Source: Achromobacter sp. Bel (GTDB lineage: Bacteria > Pseudomonadota > Gammaproteobacteria > Burkholderiales > Burkholderiaceae_B). Taken from it: a stretch of DNA of 38,958 nt. The notes below the pieces were generated by a model that was not told the DNA's origin, ran no database searches, and worked only from the letters and a program-made list of their open reading frames with translations. Below, piece after piece: positions 1-8,223 of this stretch; within the stretch, counting starts at the first letter, position 1; each line of letters starts with the position of its first letter. The position numbers were made by a program, and so were the translations under genes. Where the stretch lies: the NCBI RefSeq assembly GCF_012928505.1, contig NZ_JABBJN010000055.1, positions 1-38,958 of the forward strand, given 5' to 3'.

Positions 1-827
1 CGGTGCGCGCGCTGTGGCCCGCCGGCGAAACAGCGGCCAGCGACCGGCTGGCCGCCTTTGCCGACGGCGCCATCGATGCTTATAAGGACGAGCGCGACTT
101 CCCCTCACTGCCCGGCACCAGTTGCCTGTCGCCCTATCTGGCGGCGGGCGTGCTGTCGCCCGGCCAGGCGCTGCGCGCGGCGCTTGCCGCCAACCATGGC
201 GAACTGGACAGCGGCAAGGCCGGCGCCGCCACCTGGATCAACGAACTGCTATGGCGCGAGTTCTATCAGCATCTGCTGGCCGCCTACCCGTCGCTGTCCA
301 TGCATCAGCCCATGAAGCCGGAAACCGCCGCGGTGCCCTGGCGCGATGCGCCCGCGGACCTGCACGCCTGGCAGAGCGGGCAGACGGGCATCCCCATCGT
401 CGATGCCGCCATGCGCCAGTTGCTGGCGCTGGGCTGGATGCACAACCGGCTGCGCATGGTCACCGCCATGTTCCTGTCGAAAAACCTGCTGATCGATTGG
501 CGGCTGGGCGAAGCCTGGTTCATGGCGCAACTGGTGGATGGCGACCTGGCCGCCAACAACGGCGGCTGGCAATGGAGCGCGTCCACTGGCGCCGACGCGG
601 TGCCCTACTTCCGTGTGTTCAACCCCTTGTCGCAGTCCCGCCGCTTCGATCCCCGCGGCGTATTCCTGCGGGAATGGCTGCCCGAACTGGCGCACCTGGA
701 TGATCAGGCCATCCACGACCCCAGCCCGATGGAACGCGCCGCCGCCGGCTATCCCCTGCCCATCGTGGATCTTGCCCAAAGCCGGTTGCGCGCGCTGGAG
801 GCGTTTGGCAACCTGCCCAGCGCGTGA
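1..827 (+). CDS. phrB: Deoxyribodipyrimidine photolyase, C-terminal part (5' end outside window)
   Basis: The reading frame is open from the first full codon at position 3 and ends at TGA 825-827, so the true start lies upstream and the N-terminal antenna-binding domain is missing. The roughly 274 visible residues are the helical FAD-binding domain of a class I cyclobutane pyrimidine dimer photolyase, which uses blue light and reduced FAD to split thymine dimers in DNA. Visible signatures are WINELLWREFYQHLL, the MHNRLRMVTAMFLSKNLL block, and GGWQWSASTGADAVPYFR followed by FNP..QS..FDP.G.FLREWLPEL, all typical of the flavin and dimer pocket. A cryptochrome is possible in principle, but the intact C-terminal block and bacterial context favour photolyase. 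No gene follows closely; the next gene starts about 130 bases later under its own signals. Confidence 0.93.
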   Translation, partial: VRALWPAGETAASDRLAAFADGAIDAYKDERDFPSLPGTSCLSPYLAAGVLSPGQALRAALAANHGELDSGKAGAATWINELLWREFYQHLLAAYPSLSMHQPMKPETAAVPWRDAPADLHAWQSGQTGIPIVDAAMRQLLALGWMHNRLRMVTAMFLSKNLLIDWRLGEAWFMAQLVDGDLAANNGGWQWSASTGADAVPYFRVFNPLSQSRRFDPRGVFLREWLPELAHLDDQAIHDPSPMERAAAGYPLPIVDLAQSRLRALEAFGNLPSA

Positions 828-870
828 GCCTGGGCATTCTTGCTTACTTTTTGAATAACATTTCAATATA

Positions 871-912
871 TTGATGTGGATCAACCCCGCGTACGTCTCC
901 CTCCCCGATGAT
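871..912 (+). promoter_or_regulatory. FNR/ANR-type box and candidate -10 upstream of the aer-like gene
   Basis: TTGATGTGGATCAA at 871-884 is an exact match to the FNR/ANR consensus TTGAT-N4-ATCAA. Its centre is 877.5. If the site activates from the usual class II position (-41.5), transcription would start near 919 and the -10 hexamer would fall at 907-912, which reads GATGAT (4 of 6 matches to TATAAT). The start codon of the downstream receptor is at 957. The surrounding 845-885 stretch is AT-rich and also holds TTGAA-N6-TTCAA at 851-866. The box is seen directly; oxygen control is inferred. Confidence 0.65.
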
Positions 913-956
913 CCCGGGCTTGCCCCCCGCCCCGCCCATCACAGGACGACAGACGC

Positions 957-2642
957 ATGCGCAACAATCAGCCGGTATACGACAAGGAATACACGCTTCA
1001 CGACGAGCAGTACCTGATCTCCCGCACTGACGCCCGTGGCCGCATCATCTATGCCAATCCCGCGTTCGTGGAAGTCAGCGGTTTCTCGCGCGAGGAGCTC
1101 GTGGGCGCCGCCCACAACATCGTGCGCCACCCGGATATGCCCGAAGCGGCTTTCAAGGACCTGTGGTGCACCGTCCAGCGCGGTGAATCCTGGACCGGCG
1201 TGGTCAAGAACCGCCGCAAGGACGGCGGCTATTACTGGGTATTGGCGAACGTCACCCCAATCATCGAGCGTGGGGAAACCGTCTGTTATGCGTCCGTGCG
1301 CGTCAAGCCCACCGCCGCGCAGATAGACGCAGCGGCAAAGCTATATGCCGGACTTCGCGACGGCACGGCGCGACGCGTGCGGCTGGTGCGCGGCCAGGCG
1401 CGGCCAACCGGGGTCGCCGGCGTGCTGGCGTGGGCAAGACCGTGGCGCCTGACGGGCGTGCGCTCACGCATGCTGGCCTGGGCGATACTGGCGTCCTCCC
1501 TGTTCCTGGGCGCGGCCGGCGTCGCGCTGTACGGCATGTTCGACCGCATGCAACCCGAAGAACTGGCCATCGCCGCGGCCGTGCTGGCGGCTGGCGTGGT
1601 CCTCATCTTCGCCTCGGGCTGGGGATTCGCGCGCAGCATCTCGGGGTTGCTGGCGACGGCCACCGACTTCACCCGGCAGATCGCCGCGGGCAATCTCAGC
1701 ACGCCCCTGCCCTCGGCCAGCCTGCGCGACGAGATCGGTGCCCTGAAGTTCTCGCTGGAAGTCATGCGCAAGAGCCTGGTCAGCATCACGCGCGACGTGC
1801 ATGACGGCATCGAAAGCGCGCTGCACTCCGCCTCGGAAATCGCCGACGGCAACGAAGACCTGTCCGCGCATACGCAACGCCAGGCCGCGTCGCTGGAAGA
1901 AGCCGCGGCCAGCATGGAACAACTGGCCGCCACCGTGAAGCAGAACGCGTCGAACGCACATGGCGCGGACCGGATGGCCAGCCAGGCCTCGGACGTGGCC
2001 AGGCGCGGAGGCCAAGTCGTGAACGACGCCGTGGCCGCCATGCAAGGGATCGTCGACAGCTCCTCGCGCATCGCCGAAGTCGTCGGCCTCATCGACGGCA
2101 TCGCTTTCCAGACCAACATCCTGGCGTTGAACGCCGCCGTCGAAGCGGCGCGCGCCGGCGAGGCCGGCAAAGGCTTCGCGGTGGTGGCGACCGAAGTGCG
2201 CAGCCTGGCGCAGAAGAGCGCCACCGCCGCCCGCGAAATCAAGGCCTTGATCGACGCCTCCAATGACCGCGTCAACGCCGGCGTGCGGCACGTGGAACGG
2301 GCGGGCGAAGCCATGCTGGATATCGTGGATTCCGTGCAGCAGGTGACGCAGATCATGAATGAGATCGCCGCGACGTCGACCGAACAGCACACCGGCATCG
2401 ACAATGTCAGCCGCACCATTTCGGAGACGGATACGGCTGCGCAACACAATGCGGTGCGGGTCGAGCAAGCCGCGCTGGCCGTGGACGACCTGCGCACTCG
2501 CGGCGCGCAATTGCGCCACGCCATCGAAGTGTTCCGCGTGGCCGGCGGCCAGACCGTGCTACCCAGACGCGCGCCCGCGCCTGGGCCGGCGGGATTGATC
2601 GCGGCAGCCGGCGTCCGGCCGCTGTTGGAACGTCAGGCCTGA
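957..2642 (+). CDS. aer: Aer-type aerotaxis/energy-taxis receptor (PAS-HAMP-methyl-accepting)
   Basis: This 561-residue protein is a chemoreceptor that senses redox state through a cytoplasmic PAS domain and signals to CheW/CheA. Residues about 20-115 form the PAS domain and carry HNIVRHPDMPEAAF and VKNRRKDGGYYWVLANVTP, the blocks that surround the FAD site of E. coli Aer. Two closely spaced hydrophobic segments (about 172-195 and 203-222) form a membrane hairpin with almost no periplasmic loop, as in Aer. A HAMP-like region follows (about 225-280), then a long coiled-coil signalling domain with the conserved hairpin tip FQTNILALNAAVEAARAGE near 384-402. There is no C-terminal CheR-binding pentapeptide; the tail is Pro/Ala-rich. 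It stands alone, with an exact FNR-type box upstream, which fits a role in moving along oxygen or electron-acceptor gradients. FAD binding is inferred from similarity. Confidence 0.9.
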   Translation: MRNNQPVYDKEYTLHDEQYLISRTDARGRIIYANPAFVEVSGFSREELVGAAHNIVRHPDMPEAAFKDLWCTVQRGESWTGVVKNRRKDGGYYWVLANVTPIIERGETVCYASVRVKPTAAQIDAAAKLYAGLRDGTARRVRLVRGQARPTGVAGVLAWARPWRLTGVRSRMLAWAILASSLFLGAAGVALYGMFDRMQPEELAIAAAVLAAGVVLIFASGWGFARSISGLLATATDFTRQIAAGNLSTPLPSASLRDEIGALKFSLEVMRKSLVSITRDVHDGIESALHSASEIADGNEDLSAHTQRQAASLEEAAASMEQLAATVKQNASNAHGADRMASQASDVARRGGQVVNDAVAAMQGIVDSSSRIAEVVGLIDGIAFQTNILALNAAVEAARAGEAGKGFAVVATEVRSLAQKSATAAREIKALIDASNDRVNAGVRHVERAGEAMLDIVDSVQQVTQIMNEIAATSTEQHTGIDNVSRTISETDTAAQHNAVRVEQAALAVDDLRTRGAQLRHAIEVFRVAGGQTVLPRRAPAPGPAGLIAAAGVRPLLERQA

Positions 2643-2715
2643 TCGGCAAGGCAGGCCGACGGGGCGATCGGCCCGGGCGGGACCCTGAGGCTCCCGCGCC
2701 GGCACAAAGGCCGGC

Positions 2716-3048
2716 TCAGGCGCCGGCCGCGGCTTGCTTGTCCAGGCGCTTGATGAACACCTGCAATTCCTTTTCCACCTGCTTGTCCCCGCGCGCCAGG
2801 GCGGCTTGCAGGCCGGCGGTCCACGCCGCCCGGGCGCCGTCCAGGTCGCCCTGCCCCTGGCACGCCTTGCCCAGCCATTTCCATGCGACCGAGTAAGCCG
2901 GATCAAACGCCAACGCCGCCCGCAGGTGCGGCTCCGCTTCGCGAAAGCAATCCTGCTCGACATAGGCCTTGCCCAGCGAAAACCGCAGCAGCATGTTGTC
3001 GGTGCCCTTGGCCAGCATGGCCTCCAGACGTTCAATCATTCCTTCCAT
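2716..3048 (-). CDS. Small TPR-repeat protein
   Basis: This 110-residue protein consists almost entirely of tetratricopeptide-type helix pairs. Two motifs are clear: LLRFSLGKAYVEQDCFREAEPHLRAALAFDP (about residues 20-50, quoted here only as the pattern L-x2-LG-x-AY-x8-A-x3-L-x2-A-x-DP) and a second with WKWLGKACQGQGDLDGAR near 57-74. It has no signal peptide or membrane segment, so it is expected to be a cytoplasmic protein-protein interaction module. The start is supported by AGGAG at 3060-3056, seven bases before the ATG. It is monocistronic, divergent from the DUF1800 gene, with a perfect dyad just upstream of its ribosome-binding site. Partner and function are unknown. Confidence 0.85.
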   Translation of the reverse strand: MEGMIERLEAMLAKGTDNMLLRFSLGKAYVEQDCFREAEPHLRAALAFDPAYSVAWKWLGKACQGQGDLDGARAAWTAGLQAALARGDKQVEKELQVFIKRLDKQAAAGA

Positions 3049-3073
3049 CGCGGTGCTCCTGCTGACACTTGAA

Positions 3074-3091
3074 TATCATGGCGACATGATA
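3074..3091. promoter_or_regulatory. Perfect 7-bp inverted repeat upstream of the TPR gene
   Basis: TATCATG-GCGA-CATGATA is a perfect 7-bp dyad with a 4-base spacer, 26 bases upstream of the TPR gene start and within the TPR/DUF1800 divergent region (3049-3254). It is a plausible operator. No regulator gene is adjacent, so the binding factor is unknown. Confidence 0.35.
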
Positions 3092-3254
3092 GGACGGTCC
3101 TCTCCCAGCAGCACGAATGGCCCCTTGCGCACGCGGGAATAATCCCGTCGGCAACAAACGATCCGTTTCCTTGCGTTTCAAGAATACGCAGCCAGGGAAT
3201 GCTTCCGTGAATACTCTGTCTGATGTTGAGTCTCGTCGTTGAAGGAACCGCCTG

Positions 3255-4793
3255 ATGGCACGGTTGACCTCTTGGCTTTCCCGCGTCTTTCCCTTGGCTC
3301 TGCTCCCGCTGGCTGTCGGCGCGTTCGCCCAACAGGAAATCCAACCGCAAGCGCGTGATGCCGCTTTGGTGAATCGGGTGACCTGGGGCGCCACGCCGGC
3401 AGAACTGGCAGGTGCTCAGAAGATGGGGATTGACCGCTACTTGCAAGCCCAATTGCACCCGACAGCGCCGGACAAGCTGCCGGCGGCGATACAACGGCAC
3501 GTCGACGCCTTGTCGATCTCGCGGCAATCGGACGAAGACGCACGGACGATCCAGATAGCCATCCGGCAAAAGGCAAAAGAACTGCCGGAAGATGAAAAGT
3601 TGCAGGCGAATCGCGAAGCACGGCAGATAGCAAACCAGCGTGCTGCCGATGTGAACGCGCGCGCGCTGTGGCGGGCGGTGTACGGCAATAATCAGCTACG
3701 GGACCAGATGACATGGTTCTGGATGAATCATTTCAACGTGAACTTTCAGAAAGGCGACATCGGCGTTTTTCTTTCCCAATACGAAGACCGTGCCATCCGC
3801 CCGCACGCGCTAGGAAAATTCCGCGACCTGCTGGTCGCCACCATGCAGTCGCCGGCAATGCTGATCTATCTGGACAACACCCAGAACTCGGCGGGCAAGA
3901 TCAACGAGAACTACGCACGCGAGTTGATGGAACTGCACACGCTGGGCGTGGGCGGCGGCTATTCCCAGAACAATGTGCAGGAACTCGCACGGATCCTCAC
4001 CGGCCTGGGTGTCGGAAGTACTCTGGACCCGCCGAAGGTCAAGCCGGCGTTGCGCGGACAGATCGTGCAGCAGGGCTATTTCCTTTTCAATCCCGCCCGC
4101 CACGATTACGGCACCAAGATGTTCCTGGGGCATACGATTGGCGGCGGGGGCATGCGGGAAGCCGAACAGGCGGCAGACCTCTTGGCCCGTCAGCCTGCCA
4201 CCGCAGCGTTCATCAGTAGAAAACTGGCCGCCTACTTCGTCGGAGACGCACCGCCCGCGTCCCTGGTCGACAAGATGCGCCGAACATTCCTGGAAAAGGA
4301 CGGCGACATTTCCGCAACGCTGCAGACACTGTTTGCGTCGCCAGAATTCGCAGCGTCGCTCAAACACGGTGTGTTCAAAGACCCCGTGCACTACGTGTAC
4401 TCGTCACTGCGTCTGACCTATGACGGCATGCCGCCTATCACCAACAGCCAGGCGGGCGTCGTCCTGCTTAAGCGCCTCGGCCAGCCTTTGAATCAACGCC
4501 TGACGCCAGATGGCTATCCCCTAGCCCAATCGGATTGGTCCGGATCGGGGCAGATGACGATGCGCTTCGAGGTCGCCAACTTCATAGCCAGTGCCCCCCA
4601 AGTTCTCTATCGTGAAAGCCCCGACGATCGCCCGAAGAACGTCCCGCAACCACCGAATCTGCTGAAAACCCACGACTCGAACAGCCTTTTCTCGATGCTG
4701 TCGCCCCGTACGCGCGAAGTGATCGCACAGGCCAAATCGACGGTACTCGCCAACACCTACCTGCTGGCTTCGCCAGAGTTTATGCGCCGTTAG
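3255..4793 (+). CDS. Exported DUF1800 family protein
   Basis: This 512-residue protein belongs to the DUF1800 family, whose biochemical role is not established. The N-terminus has a Sec-type signal peptide (basic start, hydrophobic core, likely cleavage after AFA near residue 25), so it should be periplasmic or outside the cell. Family blocks seen are RVTWGATPAELAGAQKMG near residue 40, the WFWMNHFNVNF stretch, NENYARELMELHTLGVGGGY and the C-terminal LLASPEFMRR. It stops 8 bases before the DUF1501 gene, so the two are co-transcribed. This pairing is widespread in bacteria; the two products are generally assumed to work together on a secreted substrate, but that is inference. The start has AAGGAA about 8 bases upstream. 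Confidence 0.9.
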   Translation: MARLTSWLSRVFPLALLPLAVGAFAQQEIQPQARDAALVNRVTWGATPAELAGAQKMGIDRYLQAQLHPTAPDKLPAAIQRHVDALSISRQSDEDARTIQIAIRQKAKELPEDEKLQANREARQIANQRAADVNARALWRAVYGNNQLRDQMTWFWMNHFNVNFQKGDIGVFLSQYEDRAIRPHALGKFRDLLVATMQSPAMLIYLDNTQNSAGKINENYARELMELHTLGVGGGYSQNNVQELARILTGLGVGSTLDPPKVKPALRGQIVQQGYFLFNPARHDYGTKMFLGHTIGGGGMREAEQAADLLARQPATAAFISRKLAAYFVGDAPPASLVDKMRRTFLEKDGDISATLQTLFASPEFAASLKHGVFKDPVHYVYSSLRLTYDGMPPITNSQAGVVLLKRLGQPLNQRLTPDGYPLAQSDWSGSGQMTMRFEVANFIASAPQVLYRESPDDRPKNVPQPPNLLKTHDSNSLFSMLSPRTREVIAQAKSTVLANTYLLASPEFMRR

Positions 4794-4801
4794 GAACCCT
4801 C

Positions 4802-5998
4802 ATGGATCGACGCCGACTTCTTCAATCGATGGCAGCCGCCCCGCTGGTGCTGGGGGGCAGCCGCATCTATGCCGCCCCTGCGACTTCGGGAAACCGCCTG
4901 CTGGTGGTCTTCATGCGCGGCGCGTACGACGCAGCCAGCCTGCTGGTGCCCGCAAGCAGCGACTTCTATTATGAGTCCCGGCCCACCATCGCAATACCCC
5001 GGCCCGGCGGTGGCCCAGGGTCAGGACTGCCGCTGGCCGACGGCTGGGCATTGCATCCAGCACTGGCCGAAAGCTTGCTGCCATTCTATGAAAAGCGCCA
5101 ATTGACGTTCGTGCCGTTTGCGGGCACCGACGACCTCAGCCGCAGCCATTTCGAAACGCAAAGCAGCATTGAACGCGGCGTAGGCGGGGGTCAGAACAGC
5201 AACTACCGATCCGGGTTCCTCAACCGGCTTGCCGCCACGCTGAATGCCAAACGGTCTCAGCCCGCCGCCTTCACCTCTGAAGTGCCACAGATATTCCGGG
5301 GCGACGCCCGCATTCCCAACATCGACCTGATGGGAGCAGGAAGCAAATCCCGCCTGAGCGACGACGATGCGCGCGTCATCGCTTCGCTCTACGAAGGCAC
5401 TGATCTGCACGCAGCCGTCACCGAAGGGCAGCGCGTCATGGGCGCCGCACGCTCGGAAATCGATGCCGAAATGAAGGCTGCCAACGGCAACGCCATCTCC
5501 ACCGACAAGCTTGAACTTGAGATCCGGCGCATCGCCCGCTTCATGACCGACCGCTACAACCTCGGCTTTGTCGATGTCGGCGGCTGGGATACCCATGTAG
5601 GGCAAGGCGCCGCATCCGGCGGGCTCGCCAACCGTTTGGGCCAACTCGGCCGCGCACTGGCCGCCTACGCCGAAGAAATGGGCCCTGCATGGCGGCAGAC
5701 GACCGTCGTCGTCATCAGCGAATTCGGCCGGACCTTCCGCGAAAACGGCAACAAAGGCACCGACCACGGGCACGGCACGGTGTATTGGGTCATGGGTGGC
5801 AATGTGCAGGGCGGACGGATCGCGGGCCGGCAGGTGGCGGTCAAGCGCGACACCCTCTTCCAGGACCGCGACTACCCCGTCCTGAACGAATACCGGGCCG
5901 TCTTCGCCGGCTTGTTCTCGCGGCTGTACGGGCTGGACAAGGCACGCCTGGCGCAGGTGTTCCCGGGCGTGGCGCCGCTGGACTTGAAGCTGGTCTGA
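4802..5998 (+). CDS. Exported DUF1501 family protein
   Basis: This 398-residue protein is of the DUF1501 family, which is related to the sulfatase/alkaline phosphatase fold. The N-terminus MDRRRLLQSMAAAPLVLG looks like a twin-arginine signal, with likely cleavage after IYA-A. Conserved blocks include VVFMRGAYDAASLLVP, DVGGWDTHVGQG and VVVISEFGRTFRENGNKGTDHGHG, whose Asp, His and Glu residues are the family's presumed metal ligands. It follows the DUF1800 gene by 8 bases with AGGAA as its ribosome-binding site. A Tat route would mean it folds, and perhaps binds metal, before export while its DUF1800 partner goes by Sec. A short hairpin (CCCGC-GCTA-GCGGG, 6005-6018) lies just after the stop but lacks a T tract. 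Confidence 0.9.
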   Translation: MDRRRLLQSMAAAPLVLGGSRIYAAPATSGNRLLVVFMRGAYDAASLLVPASSDFYYESRPTIAIPRPGGGPGSGLPLADGWALHPALAESLLPFYEKRQLTFVPFAGTDDLSRSHFETQSSIERGVGGGQNSNYRSGFLNRLAATLNAKRSQPAAFTSEVPQIFRGDARIPNIDLMGAGSKSRLSDDDARVIASLYEGTDLHAAVTEGQRVMGAARSEIDAEMKAANGNAISTDKLELEIRRIARFMTDRYNLGFVDVGGWDTHVGQGAASGGLANRLGQLGRALAAYAEEMGPAWRQTTVVVISEFGRTFRENGNKGTDHGHGTVYWVMGGNVQGGRIAGRQVAVKRDTLFQDRDYPVLNEYRAVFAGLFSRLYGLDKARLAQVFPGVAPLDLKLV

Positions 5999-6090
5999 GC
6001 CCCTCCCGCGCTAGCGGGCCCAGGCGCTACACTCGACGGCAGGCAACGCACTGGCGCCCTCGCGTCCAGACGCCTGACACAGGAGCCCGC

Positions 6091-6582
6091 ATGAGCAAGA
6101 TCTACGATTTCACCGCCCGCGACATCAACGGGGAGGACCGGTCGCTGGACAGCTACCGCGGCCGCGTGCTGCTGGTCGTGAACGTCGCCTCCAAGTGCGG
6201 CTTCACGCCGCAGTACGCGGGCCTGGAAGAACTCTACCGCTCGCTGCGCGACGACGGCCTGACGGTGCTGGGCTTTCCCTGCGACCAGTTCGGCCACCAG
6301 GAACCCGGCACTGAAGCCGAGATCCGCGACTTCTGCTCGACGCAGTACGACATCACCTTCCCGCTGTACGCCAAGATCGACGTCAATGGCGCCGACGCGC
6401 ACCCGCTGTATCGCTGGCTGAAGGGCGAAAAGCCCGGCGTCTTCGGCACCGAAGGCATCAAGTGGAACTTCACCAAGTTCCTGGTCGGCCGCGACGGCCA
6501 GGTCATCAAGCGCTACGCGCCCACCGACACGCCCTCGGGCCTGAAGGACGACATCGTCCAGGCGCTCTCCGCGCCCGTCTGA
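6091..6582 (+). CDS. Glutathione peroxidase family thiol peroxidase
   Basis: This 163-residue enzyme reduces hydrogen peroxide and organic hydroperoxides. The peroxidatic cysteine is C36 in NVASKCGFTPQY; the rest of the catalytic set is visible as Q70 in GFPCDQFGHQEPG and W125-N126 in KWNFTKF. Extra cysteines at C64 and C82 match the pattern of the cysteine-type enzymes that recycle through thioredoxin, with C82 as the probable resolving residue, so thioredoxin is a more likely reductant than glutathione despite the family name. There is no signal peptide, so it acts in the cytoplasm. The start at 6091 is chosen because AGGAG (6081-6085) precedes it; an open frame further upstream overlaps the DUF1501 gene and is not needed. 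It ends 15 bases from the convergent Lrp gene. Confidence 0.93.
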   Translation: MSKIYDFTARDINGEDRSLDSYRGRVLLVVNVASKCGFTPQYAGLEELYRSLRDDGLTVLGFPCDQFGHQEPGTEAEIRDFCSTQYDITFPLYAKIDVNGADAHPLYRWLKGEKPGVFGTEGIKWNFTKFLVGRDGQVIKRYAPTDTPSGLKDDIVQALSAPV

Positions 6583-6597
6583 GGCCAGGCGCCCCGC

Positions 6598-7065
6598 CTA
6601 CCGCAACGGCGGCAGGCGACGGCGCACCGTGTGCGCCTTGACGATGGCGGTATTGGTTTCAGCGAATTCCGTCACGCGCTCAAGAATGCCGTCCAGGTGC
6701 GAAATCGACCGCAGCACCACGCGGGCGATGAAGCAATCATCCCCCGTCACCTTGTCGCACTCTACGAATTCCGGAATCTCCTGGATCAATCCCTCGACGT
6801 GCCGCAGTTGCCCCGGCAAGGGGCGGATGCGCACGATGGCTTCCAGCGTGTAGCCCAACGCCACCGGATCCACATCCAGCGTGTAGGCGCGGATCACGCC
6901 CGATTCCTCAAGCCGCCGCAACCGGTCCGCCACGCTGGGCGCGGACATGCCCACCTGCCGGGCCAGGTCGGCCGTGGTGGTGCGCGCGTTGGCCGAAAGC
7001 GTCTCAACCAGCCGGCGGTCGATGCCGTCCAGGACAGGGTTTTCGTTTTTTAGGTCGTTTTGCAT
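6598..7065 (-). CDS. Lrp/AsnC family transcriptional regulator
   Basis: This 155-residue regulator has an N-terminal winged helix (about residues 12-60, with LARQVGMSAPSVADRLRRLE as the recognition region) and a C-terminal RAM/ligand domain with the usual VEGLIQEIPEFVECDKVTGDDCF block. Such proteins sense amino acids. ATG at 7065 is preferred over a GTG three codons upstream because AGGTGG (7076-7071) sits 5 bases before it and overlaps that GTG. The gene is divergent from a DMT-family exporter across a 121-base gap, a common layout in which the regulator controls the exporter in response to its substrate. That control and the ligand are inferred. Confidence 0.9.
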   Translation of the reverse strand: MQNDLKNENPVLDGIDRRLVETLSANARTTTADLARQVGMSAPSVADRLRRLEESGVIRAYTLDVDPVALGYTLEAIVRIRPLPGQLRHVEGLIQEIPEFVECDKVTGDDCFIARVVLRSISHLDGILERVTEFAETNTAIVKAHTVRRRLPPLR

Positions 7066-7186
7066 AAATTCCACCTAAAAGAAGGTATGACGGTAAAAGC
7101 ACCACAAGAACATCATATAACCGCGTTTATCTGCCTGGGATAATTTCTCCATCGTACATCGCGGATCGACCGCTCGGAGAACCCAC

Positions 7187-8095
7187 ATGAATTCCGCATC
7201 AGAACGCCTCGGCCTGGCGCAAATGGCCGCCGCCATGACCCTGTCCGGCACGCTTGGCGTCTTCGTCATCGAGTCCGGCCAAAGCGCCTGGAACGTGGTG
7301 TTCTTCCGCTGCGTCTTCGGCGCGCTGTCCTTGTTCCTGTACTGCTGGGTGCGCGGGCTGCTCAAGCCCGGCCTGTTCACGGCCCGGACGCTGGCCCTGG
7401 CGCTTGCGGCCGGCGCCGCGCTGGTGCTGAACTGGGTACTGCTGTTCTCGGCATACCGGCTGGCATCGATCTCGCTGGCCACGGCGGTCTATAACGTGCA
7501 GCCCTTTTTCCTGATCGGCCTGGGCGTGCTGTTCCTGGGCGAACGTCCTTCGCGCGGCAAGCTGGCGTGGTCGGTCGTGGCCTTTGCCGGGCTGCTGCTG
7601 GTGCTGCGCCTGTCGGACACGGGCGGCGCGGACGGCAGCTACCTGACGGGGCTGATGCTGGGCCTGGGGGCCGCCGCCCTCTACGGCGCCACCGCCATCA
7701 TCGTCAAGCGGTTGACGGGCATCCCGCCCCAGGTGCTGGCGCTGGTCCAGGTGACGCTCGGCGCCCTCATGCTGCTGCCCATGGCGGATTTCAACGCCCT
7801 GCCCGCCGCGCCCTTGCAATGGGGCTACCTGGTGGCCCTGGGCCTGATTCACACCTGCCTGATGTACATCCTGATGTACTCGGCTATCCAGAAGCTGCCC
7901 ACCACGTCCACCGCCGCGCTCAGCTTCATCTACCCCGCCGTGGCCATCATGCTGGATTTCCTCGTCTACGGCCATCGCATGGATGCCACCCAGGTCGTGG
8001 GCGTGGCGATGATCTTCCTGGCCGCCGCGGGGGTCAGCCTGAATTGGACCTGGCGCCTGCCCGGCAGCGCGCGCCCCGGGGCCGGCGCGGCCTGA
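7187..8095 (+). CDS. DMT superfamily (EamA) transporter
   Basis: This 302-residue inner-membrane protein has about ten hydrophobic segments arranged as two EamA repeats; the first includes the GTLGVFVIESGQSAWNVVFFRC block and the second ends in SFIYPAVAIMLDFLVYGHRM. Members of the family export amino acids or other metabolites, often as overflow valves, though some import. Divergence from an Lrp/AsnC gene suggests an amino acid exporter. GGAGAA stands 6 bases before the ATG. Substrate cannot be read from the sequence. The tail after residue 288 is Gly/Ala/Pro-rich and cytoplasmic. Confidence 0.88.
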   Translation: MNSASERLGLAQMAAAMTLSGTLGVFVIESGQSAWNVVFFRCVFGALSLFLYCWVRGLLKPGLFTARTLALALAAGAALVLNWVLLFSAYRLASISLATAVYNVQPFFLIGLGVLFLGERPSRGKLAWSVVAFAGLLLVLRLSDTGGADGSYLTGLMLGLGAAALYGATAIIVKRLTGIPPQVLALVQVTLGALMLLPMADFNALPAAPLQWGYLVALGLIHTCLMYILMYSAIQKLPTTSTAALSFIYPAVAIMLDFLVYGHRMDATQVVGVAMIFLAAAGVSLNWTWRLPGSARPGAGAA

Positions 8096-8123
8096 CACGC
8101 GCCGCGACGGAAACCCGCACCCC

Positions 8124-8148
8124 GGCCCCGGTTATTCAGGCCGGGGCC
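8124..8148. terminator. GC-rich hairpin after the DMT transporter gene
   Basis: GGCCCCGG (8124-8131) and CCGGGGCC (8141-8148) form a perfect 8-bp stem with a 9-base loop, 28 bases after the transporter stop. An alternative register of the same length exists. No T tract follows, so intrinsic termination is uncertain. Confidence 0.4.
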
Positions 8149-8223
8149 AAGCCGTCCCCGCTATCATGGCTTTTCCATCCGCCGGCACCCGCCGGCGGCG
8201 CCAAGATTCCCAGGACGCTCCCC

